A stretch of 64,000 nucleotides of DNA from Hymenopus coronatus (GCA_030762935.1 CM060900.1:113466620-113530619), one strand, 5' to 3'. Shown: positions 21,655-32,282, counted from the stretch's first letter. The notes: generated by a model not told the origin, from the letters alone. Numbers and translations are program-made.

Positions 21655-22235
21655 CTTTACAAGGAACATTTTCGAAAAAATGAATTTAACTGATTAAAAC
21701 ACCATGGAAAAGTGTTATCTTGCACTTTTTTGGGAATAGCCGGTTAAATCCCTTTCCTTCGGAAGGCATTTTGTGTGTTTAAGTGGTATGTTAAGTGGTT
21801 TAAGTGGTAAACATCATGATAGACGGAAGCTTACATATAAAAGTAGACATCTTTAAAGACACAATTTTTTCAAAATAAGTTGTTTGTCTCCACAAGCGAT
21901 TTCGGAGATATCACAAATTAATGGTTCCAAATGTTCAAAACATTATCCTTTTTTTCAAAGTCCTTTCGATATCAAAATGTTTCTTGCGATTCCATGGAAA
22001 CAGTATGGAATTTTAAGCCCAGCATATAGCGTCTAGTTCTTAAACATTTCACTATCGCTATTCCATTTATGTATATAACTAAATGTGTAATGTAGCTATT
22101 CCTGCAAAAGTTTCTCAATTAGAATAAAGTACATTGAAAAGTCAGTTTTGTAAGATAGGTTGTATAACCAGTAATAAACGACAGAAGGTAGAGAATGCCA
22201 TGCGAATATAACATATCTTTTCATTGCAGATGCGT
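21655..22235 (-). repeat. DR-related repeat, subfamily 2, reverse
   Basis: Resembles the reverse DR order but with its own blocks: 'tccttcggaaggcattt', 'agcatatagcgtctag', 'cactatcgctattcc' and 'aataaacgacagaaggtaga'. The same variant recurs at 43690-44370, 55030-55600 and 56465-56642. Confidence 0.55.
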
Positions 22236-22923
22236 AATGCTCGAGGAGCTCGCCAAACAAGCGGAAGTACATGAAGACCTTTATATTCAACTTAATTTCA
22301 TTATACTCAATGTGATACTTTCGTCATCGAGTGTACAGGTCAAACCAACATGAGTCATTGTAATAGCCAGTGAATCAGTGCCCCATACTATAATGACTCA
22401 AAACAGCATTATTGTGCACGGAAGTAGTCTTCTGTGAATAAACAGTCCATAAACTGCAGGATATCCCTAGAGAATACCTGCTGACGCAATTTGGTCACAC
22501 CAGTTTATGATATGAACATTAAAGGCACAATAAATCTTCTCAGCTCTATTACTGATTAAAAGCTTATGAACTGTATGAAAATTTTGAATTGATTTTAATT
22601 GCCTTTATTGGCTTCTGTTGCCCACTTCTAAATCGCTTCTTCTTCTTTTTTTTTTTTTCTTTTTGCATTAAAGTAAAATGTCTTTATCTATCTAAAAGGC
22701 GAAAGAGGAACACAACACCTTTTGAACTGTTTAGTTAACAGCTCAATCATTGTAGTTATTAAAATCAGTCGAAACAAATATTTTATGAAACTTTTCAGTT
22801 TTTGTCTTCGAAATTACTGGTTACGTATTACGCGTATTCGAAGGTCATTATCTAAATGGAAAGGGATTGATGAAGCCACCAAAAGCCTCTGCAAATTCTT
22901 ATATAATCTTATATAAACGACGC
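22236..22923. other. No recognisable feature
   Basis: AT-rich. No supported gene or repeat. T-run at about 22650. Confidence 0.5.
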
Positions 22924-22935
22924 ATATATGTAGTA

Positions 22936-23275
22936 TCGTAACTTCCATGGCAAGACAGTCCACAAGGGACCTTGCCTACTGCCCCGCCGTTGCATCCCCC
23001 ATTTCGGCCCGAAGGTGTCATGAATGTGGTGCAGTGGCGAGACGTGATCAGCGCCTCGAGTCCCTCCTGGCCGGTTAATGCGGTCTTCTCGATCTGAAAC
23101 CGCTACTTCTCAATCAAGTACTCCCCAATTGGCCTCCCAAGGGACCTCACGAGGCTGAGTGCACTACGGACCAAGTCTCCCGGCGGGGGAAAATTCCCTA
23201 CGCCGGCACCAGAAATCGAACTCGGGTCTCCCGCTTGGCAAGCAGCCGCGCTGCCATCGCGCTAAGGGGATGACC
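22936..23275 (-). mobile_element. tRNA-derived SINE, family F, full length with target-site duplication
   Basis: On the minus strand the head has an A box (tagcgcgatggcagcgcgg) and B box (gagttcgatttctgg). A GC-rich body follows, with 'ccgccgggagacttgg' and 'ctcgaggcgctgatcacg'. It is flanked by the 12-bp direct repeat atatatgtagta at 22924-22935 and 23276-23287. The body recurs at 56643-56822. Confidence 0.85.
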
Positions 23276-23349
23276 ATATATGTAGTAGTCCTATACTTTA
23301 AGACCTCGTGCTAATACACAGAGCTACCATTTTCGTCAGTGTGTCATTT

Positions 23350-23730
23350 TTTACTCTTTCTACCAAGTACATAGTAGGTAGAGAAGTTATTGCTTTCCAA
23401 AAATAATTCGATACCGATATTACACCTGAAATATGTTTTGAGATCCCTTTAATGGCAAAAAAACATTAGAGCAAGATCTGCACGCCCGCATGTGAACAGC
23501 AAAGATAAAAACAAATTGTTAGACAATACCAAACTTTGTATTTCAAAAAGTAACCCGAATATTTACCCACCCCAAACTATCCTTTATATGGAACATTTAT
23601 CAACATTTGAGTTCCTAAAGTTTGGCTAAGGAGTCTCATAAAAATATCATATATTACGATATATTTACATGACAAAATATTCATTTTGAATTCTGGGAAT
23701 AGCTTTTATTGTGTAGAAGGAAATTGTTAA
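23350..23730 (-). repeat. DR repeat unit, partial, reverse
   Basis: Begins at 'ctaccaagtacatagtaggtag' (23362 region). It runs through 'accaaactttgtattt', 'ccaccccaaactatcc' and the 'ttttgaattctgggaatagc' block. A forward scrap of the DR 3' end follows at 23752-23835 ('cctcaaaacgtgtatttccgg' region). Confidence 0.7.
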
Positions 23731-24042
23731 TGCTCTTATGTACTCTTAGACACGATGCCTCAAAACGTGTATTTCCGGCAAAATCAAATTTCGGATCGAA
23801 TGCAATACTTTCTCTAGCTAGCCTAGATTATTGGTAAAGTAAAAATTACACAGCTAGATTCTTTTTGGCAACAGATTTAATGTCGTGCCTTCGTTTTATG
23901 CCATTGCGCAAAAAGTGTCGAGGGTACGTTTGTCAACTGTGAGCTGTATCAGTCGTTGCTTTGTCTTTGTGTTGTGAAGTGTTTCGACAATGTGTTGTAT
24001 GTGATTTCCTTAGAAATGTTATTTTCTTTATTAGTTCACGGA

Positions 24043-24440
24043 AATGCCTGCCAACAAATTCACGCTTGAGCAGTGTATTTTTATGTACAATATATACGTG
24101 AAAACTGAAGCGTGTAGACAGGTGTGTTGACAATTTCAGCAGCTATTTCCTGGTGAATCAGATCCGGGTCAAGACGCAGATAATTGGTCAGTAAATTTAC
24201 TCGTAGAATGGGATCGCGAAACGTTAAACCAAAGAAGCGTAAACGGTACGTTCTAACGGAGGAAATGATATAATTGGCGCAACAGATCTTGTCATGTGAA
24301 AATCTTAACGAGAGCTAGGAAGCGACTTGTAGTAGTACATCTGTTGTTATCCGATAAGCAGTTCATCAGTCTGCGTGTCAGTCTTGGTCAAATATCTGTC
24401 GCCTACTCACTGTACGAGAATATTGAATAAAGAAGAGCGC
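24043..24440 (+). pseudogene. Decayed Tc1/mariner-type transposase with DUF4817-like helix-turn-helix
   Basis: The N-terminal part reads MPANKFTLEQCIFMYNIYVK, then TEACRQV, an in-frame stop and QFQQLFPGE. This matches the helix-turn-helix pattern of DUF4817-containing transposases (E-Q-x-x-F-x-x-x-x-Y, then F-x-x-x-F-P-x). The following bases to about 24440 suggest the next conserved region (RKRL) but are full of stops and shifts. No DDE catalytic region is visible. The transposase is non-functional. Confidence 0.5.
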
Positions 24441-24632
24441 ATAATGTGCATTAGTTTATGTATCCTTCATTACAGAACGTCATTTATCACGCTATTGCTA
24501 CTTTCTGCACCATTATCCTGAAAATGAATTCTTTCTAATTGATTTTCTACCGAAATTCGATTATACGGGTATATTGAATAAAGAGCGCATAGTGTACATA
24601 AGTTTATAAATTAGTTTCCTCCATTATAAAAC
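24418..24632 (+). repeat. Imperfect direct repeat, about 60 bp, 150 bp apart
   Basis: The block 'attgaataaag..gagcgcat' followed by 'agtttat' occurs at 24421-24478 and again at 24571-24632 with several changes and a small insertion. Origin unknown. Confidence 0.55.
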
Positions 24633-24764
24633 TTTGTCAGTGAATTTGTTTACAAAGCATCACATGCTCTCTGTCAAATACTTCCCCATAACGTTTGCAC
24701 ACACATTCTGGTCCTGGCATGTGGTATCCTCCTTTTTTATTTACCTATTTTTATGTCCTTTTGT

Positions 24765-25054
24765 CGCCCTCCGTGGTGTAATGGTTATCGTGCTAACTTC
24801 ATATACCCAAGGTCGCGGGTTCAAACCCGGTGGAGGACGATGGATTTTTTCGGGCGTAAAAATCCTTAGCATGGTTTCCTTCGGAAGGGAAGTAAAGCCG
24901 TTCGTCCCGTGTCGTAGATTTACGGTACGTAAAAGAACCTCAGGCCTGATAGAGAGGCCTCTGGGCAAAATTAAGCGGTCTTTCACGCCCAGTATAGAAT
25001 GGGACGCTGAGAATCACAGCATTTAAAGAGCCTCCATAAATAAAACTCAATTTA
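24765..25054 (+). mobile_element. tRNA-derived SINE, family A, inserted in a family B SINE
   Basis: Full-length, well preserved copy (A box gtggtgtaatggttatcg, B box cgggttcaaacccgg). The direct repeat atgtccttt lies on both sides (24753-24761 and 25055-25063). The right copy coincides with the 3' end block of a family B SINE, which shows nesting. Confidence 0.85.
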
Positions 25055-25240
25055 CATGTCCTTTAACTTGGTTGGTCATTACGGATAAATGAAATTGGTG
25101 AAATGATCTCGAAGCCATTGGAGCTTGAAGTTACTCGACATTCGTCTTCTCAGCACGAGATAAAACCCAGATAAAAACCGTATCCGAGTAACTCACCCTA
25201 ACCGAAATTCGAACTCACAACCTCTTGAATTTGGTATTCT
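25055..25240 (-). mobile_element. SINE family B, truncated
   Basis: Continues from the insertion point with 'cctttaacttggttggtcat', 'cattcgtcttctcagcacg' and 'aactcaccctaaccgaa', ending near 'cgaactcacaacctc'. The A-box half of the head is gone. Confidence 0.75.
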
Positions 25241-25639
25241 GTTTTATGGCATAACATAGTGGAAATGGTAAACAGTGTTGATTTCCGAGAATCAGGCTTT
25301 TGGAGAACTACTCGGGTGAACATATGTTTTCTTCCTTTATCTCTACTTCTTGTTTCATAAAGTCGAGCACATTTTTTGCAATCATTTCTTTGCTCTGACT
25401 ACGTAGGATTCATGGTTATTAATGTCACACAAATAAAATAAACACTATTTACCGCCCCTTTGAAAATACAAGCAGATGCGGAACACTTTCGATAGCGACT
25501 GTGCAATATTTTGCTCGCTGTGACTGTGAGCAATCAGTCGTAAAGGAATCATACCGCAAATTATGAGTAAGCTAGGCTCGGCAGCTGGGTTGGTGGTCAG
25601 GATCACGATTCCAGAAGTTTTGCGCCAGCAATAAATGAA

Positions 25640-25860
25640 GTTGGTGCTGCATTCGGACGCTCACCAAATAAGTCCCTCAGCCGTGTTGCACAGCGCGAGG
25701 TATTTCACAAACCTCTGTTCATACAGCTACTAAACTTTTAAAACTGAACCCCGACTGTGACTAGAGTGCAGAAATTAATTACACAAGAACTTATGCGAGT
25801 GAATGTTAATTTCATCCAACAATATCAAGAATGCCTTCGGGCAGATGGACACCACTTTCA
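25640..25860 (+). pseudogene. Second decayed transposase fragment of the DUF4817/mariner type
   Basis: One frame reads AAFGRSPNKSLSRVAQRE. After a shift the text is SQTSVHTATKLLKLNP, followed by VTRVQKLITQ and NVNFIQQYQECL in other frames. The order R-S-x-x-K-S-L-x-R-V-A, then S-x-x-S-V-x-x-A-T-K-L-L-K-L-x-P, is the linker region between the HTH and the catalytic domain in this group. Multiple frameshifts, no catalytic residues. Probably a copy separate from 24043-24440. Confidence 0.5.
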
Positions 25861-26087
25861 ACCATACTCAAACACCGTTAGGACACATTAGCTACACAGG
25901 GTGCCACTGAATTCAATCGTACAAATTGACAGGATGAGGGGTCCTAGATAAATTCTAGATAGGGTAACTGTGGGCTATATTGATTGCTACAGCATAAAAT
26001 GTACTAAGGGTTAGCGCGCCACTGATTACACCGCCATGGGCCGTGACCGGAGCACTTGAATTTCGGAGCGCGTAGATATACTGGCAT

Positions 26088-26162
26088 TATTTAGCATATG
26101 GTTAGCGCATAGACATCAGATTAGGATGCTGAAATTTGGAGGTTCATGTTCCCATAGGCATC
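26088..26162 (+). mobile_element. tRNA-like remnant
   Basis: An A-box-like tagcatatggttagcgcat and a B-box-like gaggttcatgttcc are at tRNA spacing, and an intervening stretch could be a decayed anticodon arm. The acceptor stem does not pair, so a SINE head or tRNA pseudogene is likely. Confidence 0.35.
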
Positions 26163-27104
26163 TTTGTTTTTATGTTGTCTCCCTTGTTTGATTTTTATAA
26201 TGCACCGTTCATATTTAACTGTTACTCAATGTGATTTATTCATAGTGACAAATAAATGTAACGTACGATTAGCACCTAGGTGCAACGGAGAACGTTTCAA
26301 TAACTGCATTAAACACCTTAAAGGGTTCACTTCTCCGTACCTCTCGAAGCAGTTTCTAAAATACAGTGTATCACACAGACGAGCTATGCAAGTACACTGG
26401 AGGTGGTCAAAACCCGTGCCACTTTCGCTCGCTACTCGTAGGCCACACCAACTTTGAGTGTGTGGCAACGAGAATTTCGTGAATCGAGAATTAGTGATCA
26501 CGAGCGAGGCGATACGAGTATTCTCCTAACTACAGGCAAAGTAGGTTGACTATAATCCGTAGTATAAACTGGTTACGTAATAACTAGAGCCCGGATATTT
26601 AAGTTTTTGTCTATTTTTCCCCTTGTAAGTAAGTTAGAACGTTTCAAAGTACTTTTGTGTTGCATTTGGGTGCTAATGTGTGAATCTTATTCAACCTAAA
26701 AAAGCTAAATGGGACATTAAGACCTAGAACCCACCACACTTCCAAGTTTTTTTGTTGTTTTTTTTTAACCTTGGTAGAAAATTTATCAATTTTTTCTTCA
26801 ACCCATTTGAATAACGAAGAATGTATCACGATTTTTATATTAGTATAGAAATTGCTGTATGAAGTATGCGCTAATGACATCTTGCGATGTTGAAAGCTTT
26901 TAAGAAATATATTTAAAAAACAGAAAATTTCAATATGTTGCTGGCTGTGTACAGCAATAGTGCTAAAATGTGCAGTTGTTTTATGCGAGTGCTATGTATT
27001 AAAAATAAATGCTGAAGTTTAAGCTATGCTCAAGTTCCGAGTTCACTGCGTATATATTGCCATGTTATTAGCACTCTTCCGTGAAGTAAAATAGTTTTCA
27101 TATA

Positions 27105-27979
27105 CAGGGTTACTACAAAAGAAATAGACAACTTCTACTGCATGTAAAACAAAAACTATTAGAGATAGCAACCTAATTATTTTGGAGGTATGTTGAGAAA
27201 CTCTCAAAGTTTTGTTTGTTATTATTGGTAACGCTGTAGTGTTTTTTTTTTTTTTTTGTTGCAGAAGCTGAAATGGAGGAAAATCCTGTGGAAAAGGCAT
27301 ATTGCGTGTTGGAATTTGCTAGAACGCAATCAGCAACTGTTGTCCAACGACATTTTAGAACACGTTACCACAAAACGCCACCGACTAGACAGTCAATCTA
27401 CGACTGGTATAGAAAATTCGAGACAACGGGATGTTTGTGCAAACGGAAGAGCTCGGGAAGACCAAGAGTTTCGGAAGAAAACGTTGAACGTGTTCGTTCT
27501 GCCTACATAAGAACACAGAAATAGACATCTAGGGCAAGCATGCAATTACAAATTCCACAGCAAACTGTATGGAAAATCTTGCGGAAGCGACTTCACAAGA
27601 TGCCTTACAGATTAAAGATGTTGTAGTTTCTGAGTGAAGAAGATAAGGTCATACGGTGTGACTTTTGCATCGACATGTTGCGACATGATGAAGACGATGT
27701 TGGTTTTTGTGAGCGCATCATTTCATTTTTGTCGAAACGTATTCTAAAATGTCGTTGGACAACAGTTGCCGATTGCGTTCTAGCAAATTCCAACACGCAA
27801 TATGCCTTTTCCACCATTTCAGCTTCTGCAACAACAAACAAAACACTACAGCGTTACCAATAATAACAACAAAACTTTGAGAGTTTCTCAACATACCTCC
27901 AAAATAAATAGGTTGCTATCTCTAATAGTTTTTGTTTTACAGGCAGTTTAAGTTGTCTATTTCTTTTGTAGTAACCCTG
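27105..27979 (+). mobile_element. Foldback Tc1/mariner-type derivative
   Basis: Ends cagggttactac and gtagtaaccctg sit between TA dinucleotides (27103-27104 and 27980-27981), the target duplication of the Tc1/mariner superfamily. The right arm from about 27715 is an inverted copy of the first ~265 bp, including the first codons of the transposase. The element is therefore 5' half, deletion, then inverted 5' end. Confidence 0.8.
27273..27715 (+). pseudogene. Truncated transposase with DUF4817-like HTH, inside the foldback element
   Basis: The start ATG at 27273 opens MEENPVEKAYCVLEF, with the HTH text TVVQRHFRTRYHK and SIYDWYRKFETTG, then GRPRVSEENVERVR. After 83 codons an in-frame stop (27522-27524) interrupts it. 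The same frame goes on with QLQIPQQTVWKILRKRLHK, a second stop, and DKVIRCDFCIDML. It ends at ERII, just before the expected catalytic S-D-E motif, where sequence switches to the inverted arm. The family normally acts as a cut-and-paste transposase binding terminal repeats through this HTH. This copy has no DDE/D domain and cannot be active. Confidence 0.75.
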
Positions 27980-28055
27980 TATAATCTGTACTATGCTGTA
28001 AAATACGTTTGTAGTCTACTTTCTTAAATAGGTTGGAAACTTGTTTAAATGCCTT

Positions 28056-28083
28056 AAATAAAAAAAAAAAAAAAAAAAAAAAA
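28056..28083 (+). repeat. Poly(A) run
   Basis: About 27 adenines inside the right part of the 26585-28203 element. No retrocopy structure could be tied to it. Confidence 0.8.
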
Positions 28084-28210
28084 GGACTTGCAACATTGTT
28101 TGAAAGCCTGAAAAATCTAGGAAATTTGTCTAAAAACCTGAGGCTAGTAGAATATAACAAAAGGACTAAATCTGCATTTATAAAAAGCTAAAAATCCGGG
28201 CCCTAATAAC

Positions 28211-29070
28211 ACAACATGACCCATCGTTTATCATACATATATCCCAAAGGCGTTCACAGTAAATGGTTTGAATCAGTAAAATTAATCGCTAATGACATGC
28301 CTATAATGTGTGTGCTATGTATATATTTACTTATACTCAAATAAACATGTTCAGATTACAACCAAAAACAGAACTATTTCTTGCAACATAAACGTCTTCG
28401 GAGTAATAAAATATCTACATATTTATTTGTAATAAAAGTGGAGATCACATACACAACTGCAGATTCTGTGATTCCACATTTCGTTTTTAACAGTTTCCCT
28501 AGCGTCGGCTATTTAAATATCATCCTTTTCCGGTACGCTATTTAAACCTTACATCATTAAACAGATGACATAGTATAACTTGAACTGATTATGCGAGTTC
28601 CTGAGTATTACACCGCAGTCTTGCTATTAATGAGATTTGCGAGTCTTGCGAGTAGTCTAGAATCTCGTACGCTCATTGGTCAAGCTCTCTCCTGTCAGCT
28701 GTGTGTTCCGCTCCGGCTATTGGCTGAAAGCTGACTTGACCGGCTCTAAAGTACACATTAAATTGAAGGCACATTTCAAAATTTACGAAAAAAATATCAC
28801 AATTGTGTCAAATGAACCCCAAATGAAATACAAAATGAACAACCATCTCCATAGTAAAACAAGTACCTACATAAATCCAACTACATAGTTAAGAATTATG
28901 TGCTACAAAGTAAAAGTACATTCTGCCTTTTCATATCATCATGAAAGTTAAATGACTGAGAAATAATGCTATATCCATAATAAAAATACAACAGGTTACC
29001 AGAGAAACTGCACGATGTGGCGCCCTGCAAGAACCCTGCAGAGATTGCATCTAGGAAGCACAACGCTGTA
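28211..29070. other. No recognisable gene; small inverted repeat near 28680-28745
   Basis: AT-rich. Near 28680-28745 the text ggtcaag ... gtcagct and agctgacttgacc form an interrupted inverted repeat next to two ATTGG (inverted CCAAT) motifs. No transcript is visible. Confidence 0.4.
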
Positions 29071-29072
29071 AG

Positions 29073-29150
29073 ACAACTGTAGCTCAAGTGGTTAGAGCGA
29101 CATAATACCAACATAGACAAAACCAAAGTACCGCTGTTCGAATTCTAGCA
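29073..29150 (+). mobile_element. tRNA-like SINE head or tRNA pseudogene
   Basis: A well-formed A box (tagctcaagtggttagagc) and B box (tgttcgaattct) lie 46 bp apart. The acceptor and anticodon stems do not form convincingly, so I do not call a functional tRNA. Confidence 0.45.
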
Positions 29151-29860
29151 ATAGCAGAGTTTTATTCCAGAGCTAAAATCATAATTTAGTATATACGTTT
29201 TAAAGCGTACATAAATGTTTTCAACAAATCTATTGCATTAATCTAGACAAACAATTAATGCATTTAATATTGACCACTATGTAGATTTCATTCGGTCCTT
29301 TTGAAAAACAGTGTATCCTGGAGGGCTTATGGTCTTTTGACTTCAGAGGTGTAAACTAAGCGTATTAGTGCTTTTCAAATTGTGTACCTGTGAGAAAAAG
29401 AACAAAATTAAAAAACAATGGAAACTTCAGAGAATGGTGAGATCCTACTATAGCGAGTTGTACCAATCGGCGTTATACGAACTTTCCCACCAGTATGTTA
29501 CAGCAGAACACATTAGCTAATTGCATGTTATCAAAGGCGTGCACACCCTCAGATCAGGCAGTTTTGTTAAAATTGCAATGCCACTAGTCGATTGTGCACC
29601 AATACTACATTCTTTCCACTGCTGGCATACAAATGAAGCATTCTGAATGAGCACAGGACACAGATCCACTTTCTTTGAAGTGACGGTCACTGATGTGCGA
29701 TCCAGAAAACATGGCATAACTTTTACATTGAGCAAAAGGGAAAATAAGTCCCCTATCTCAAAGCGTATTCTAGGACACCTCTACAATCCTCCCAAACTGT
29801 GCGTTTGAATTCTGGGAAATTCTATACGTTCCTGACACTCTTAAGCAACACGGGAGTTAC
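29151..29860. other. No recognisable feature
   Basis: A 72-codon minus-strand frame (29517-29735) is unrecognised. No repeats seen. Confidence 0.5.
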
Positions 29861-30050
29861 GGAACAGAAGACCCCGCATTGCACTAGACTGTGTGCGAAG
29901 CATGTATTCGCACGGTCAGCGGCGTTGACATAAAGCGAAGGCACTGTATATTTATGGAACAGAAAACCCCGCATTGTAGTAAACTGTGTGCTAAGCACGT
30001 ATCCGCACGGTCCACGGTGTTGACATAAAGCGAAGGCACTGTATATGTAC
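29861..30050 (+). repeat. Tandem duplication of a 95-bp unit
   Basis: Unit 1 (29861-29955) and unit 2 (29956-30050) both start ggaacagaa and share 'accccgcattg', 'cgcacggtc' and 'gttgacataaagcgaaggc' before 'actgtatat'. The period is exactly 95 bp with roughly a dozen substitutions. It is GC-richer than its flanks. Function unknown. Confidence 0.85.
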
Positions 30051-30778
30051 AGCTAGTTTTGATTTTAATTAACGTATCTAAATATATGGCGTAAGACCGT
30101 TATTCGAAACTAGTTCAAACGTTAAAATGACAATCCAAATGAAGTTATTTATATTTGGGAATCTGATGATCAAAGGGACATTTACGGAATTTATTTATGC
30201 AAATTCAAAATTTTGGGCCTAGGGGATCGCTTAATATCCAACTTGGCCAATTTTTACTACACTCTATAAAATTCTGAGAGACTGTAAGACAAGTACTCTT
30301 ATTACGATAGGAGGTTGGGAAGTGGTTTTCATATAATCGAGGGTAAGTATAAAGCTCGAGCGAAGCGAATGTTTATTTACTGTATTTTGTTATACCCTTC
30401 ACAATTTTACAGTATATTTTGCAAATGATGCCTTTAAAATGTATTTAAAACCTTAATATTTGTAAGATTGTATTGTGATTAACTGACTGATGTTAATCTG
30501 AAAAACAAATACGCTAAGTACTGAAAATGGTTAGTTAACATTATAGCAGCCCATGCCAAGAACCAAATGTAATAAGGCGGCATATGGTATGTGTCATACA
30601 ATTGAAGCTTGGGAATTCGGGTGTGCTTCTTTAGTACCAGAAAATTTAAATGCAGAAACCAAAAAAACAGGCACCTTTAATATTTCCCGTTCAATTTGAG
30701 TAATTTTCATTTATATTCAATAAGTGACATTTGAAGTATTTCAAGTTAAACACATTTCAAGCGCGGTTGTTTATATTA
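30051..30778. other. No recognisable feature
   Basis: AT-rich. The motif ctcgagcgaagcgaatg near 30355 is similar to ctcgagcggagcgatga near 36770. No gene seen. Confidence 0.45.
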
Positions 30779-31220
30779 CCGAGCGAGTTGTTTCCGTGGT
30801 AACATGCGAGGACAGCATGAGGTTCCGGATTTGATTCCTGTCTACCGTCCTCCATTGTTGTGTTTTTCTTGGTTTTCCTGGCTAGTAGGCGAATTCTCGG
30901 ATGGTTTCTCTTCAACCAGAATGTCCTTTCCCTCGTTTCACTTTCAAATTTGCTTCTCAATCTTCAGGTGTGCTTCCAGGTTTTGTGGCGTGGGACGGTG
31001 CCAGACAGATGGTATGGATGCTTCTGAAAGGGAAGAATATTCCCCGTGGACATCAGAAGTCTGCCTGGTTACAAGTGTCGTTCTTTGCCCTCTTTGGGCA
31101 GCTGCAATAGTGGGTAGAGTCTTCCCCTCATCTCTGCGGCCCATAGTCTCCACGCTTTCTTCACTTCATCCCTTCTTTTCGGCTGACGATAGCCACAATA
31201 GATCTGTGTAGGTTGTATGG
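30779..31220 (+). mobile_element. tRNA-derived SINE, family E
   Basis: A degenerate tRNA-like head (gagcgagttgtttccgtgg, then ggttccggatttgattcc) leads to blocks 'cttggttttcctggctagt', 'ttcaaccagaatg' and a long GC-rich body. The same order recurs at 61711-62070. The 135-codon plus-strand frame here is not a gene. Confidence 0.6.
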
Positions 31221-31229
31221 CGCGAGGTG

Positions 31230-31880
31230 TCTCCCTCTACTGTATACTGTATACCCTATACCAAGTTGTTCCACTCTGAATGCGAGCCAAAGGAGCCGCT
31301 AGTAACTCGCAATGCTCAGAAGCCTACCTATAATGTGAAATACAGCAGTGAATTCGGAGCAAGCTATCTTCACAGCTGAATCAACTGTTGAAATGAATTC
31401 GCCGGAAGCGCAAGCATTGTTCTATGACCTTTGCCCAGTGAAGTAATGGCTATCATGCTCTCCCTCCAGCCCTGCTTCGAGGTTTCTGGCCGAGTCCTCC
31501 CGTGTAAAGAGCAACAGTGATTGAAGCCCCGTTGGAGGGGCAGTATGAGACAATACCTCATTGAGCGAAGATCATAACCCAAGTTATTTCGCTTTCTCCC
31601 AGTCTTGATGGTGTACGACTTCTCATATATCACCATGACAAGCCAGGACAACTGTTTTTGTTTACCAAAAAGGGCGGTCTGCCGCAGTGTCTTGTTTGTC
31701 AAAAAGTGCCGCATTCGAGAAGGAAATGTAGGTGTACAACACTTCAATTAAGCCGTGAAGAGAGTTTGCCCCAGTTTACATGCTGCAAGCAGACTCCTGC
31801 GAGACCTGAGTACTCCAAAGCTCGCTGGTGCACATGCAAGCTGGAACTGTCTGCATTATACCCTATCTTTTGCGCATGAA
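31230..31880. other. Unexplained moderately GC-rich segment
   Basis: It is more complex than its surroundings and open for 125 codons on the minus strand (31747-31370) and 73 on the plus strand (31658-31879). Neither translation resembles a family I know, and codon use is not persuasive. It could be a decayed retroposed cDNA or an unrecognised repeat. Confidence 0.3.
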
Positions 31881-32061
31881 TTGTGCATGCATTTTCACAC
31901 ACTTAGAAGGCAGTTGTTTTGCTTAGGTACATATAGTATACGTCCCCCCCCCTGTAGTCGGCTTACCCTCCCCGTATGCAGGACTGGCACCCCCTAAGAC
32001 ATGCATGTGGGTGCCTAGGGGTCAGAAGCCTGTCGTAACCACAGAATGAAGAACCTGGAAC

Positions 32062-32282
32062 GACTGGTCAGGCATTAGCGCGAGGAAGTAGATTTTATGA
32101 AATGAAAGCGAAATGGAGGTTAGGAAAGGTGATGGAGCAATTGGTGGAATTTGTGGTGGGGGAAACCGGAGGACACAGAGAAAACCTGCCCGACGTCGTT
32201 TCGTCCTCCAAAAATCCTACATGCGGGCGCTTGGGATCAACCCCGGGCCGCATAGTCACTCTGCCACGGCGTCTCCGTTACA
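32062..32282 (-). mobile_element. tRNA-derived SINE, family D, minus strand
   Basis: Full-length-like copy. In the plus reading the body runs 'tgatggagcaattggtgg', 'gggggaaaccggagg' and 'aaaatcctacatgcgggc'. The head (B box region 'gggatcaaccccgggcc', A box 'agtcactctgccacggcg') lies at the right. Confidence 0.75.

Larger units (their letters stand above)
26585..28203. mobile_element. Non-autonomous DNA transposon with terminal inverted repeats, carrying a nested mariner
   Basis: Left end tagagcccggatatttaag and right end ctaaaaatccgggccc are inverted relatives. The heptamer taataac lies directly outside both (26578-26584 and 28204-28210). The interior has no convincing transposase apart from the nested element at 27105-27979. 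A similar left end occurs at 47278. Family assignment is uncertain. A hAT-like or other cut-and-paste class is possible. Confidence 0.55.

Noticed and set aside
24765..24840. Functional tRNA gene
   Set aside because: The A and B boxes and a partial acceptor stem are present, but the sequence is the conserved head of a repeated SINE with body and tail, so it is not a tRNA gene.
24634..25026. 130-codon frame containing LTSYTQGRGFKPGGGRW
   Set aside because: Translation of the family A SINE head. Similar peptides arise at every A copy (11964, 14947).
27605..27863. Second transposase gene on the minus strand
   Set aside because: It is the inverted copy of the first codons of the plus-strand gene in the foldback element.
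29861..30050. CRISPR array
   Set aside because: Only two abutting 95-bp units without spacers in eukaryotic DNA.
30804..31211. 135-codon plus-strand frame
   Set aside because: It lies inside a family E SINE whose related copy at 61711 does not keep the frame.
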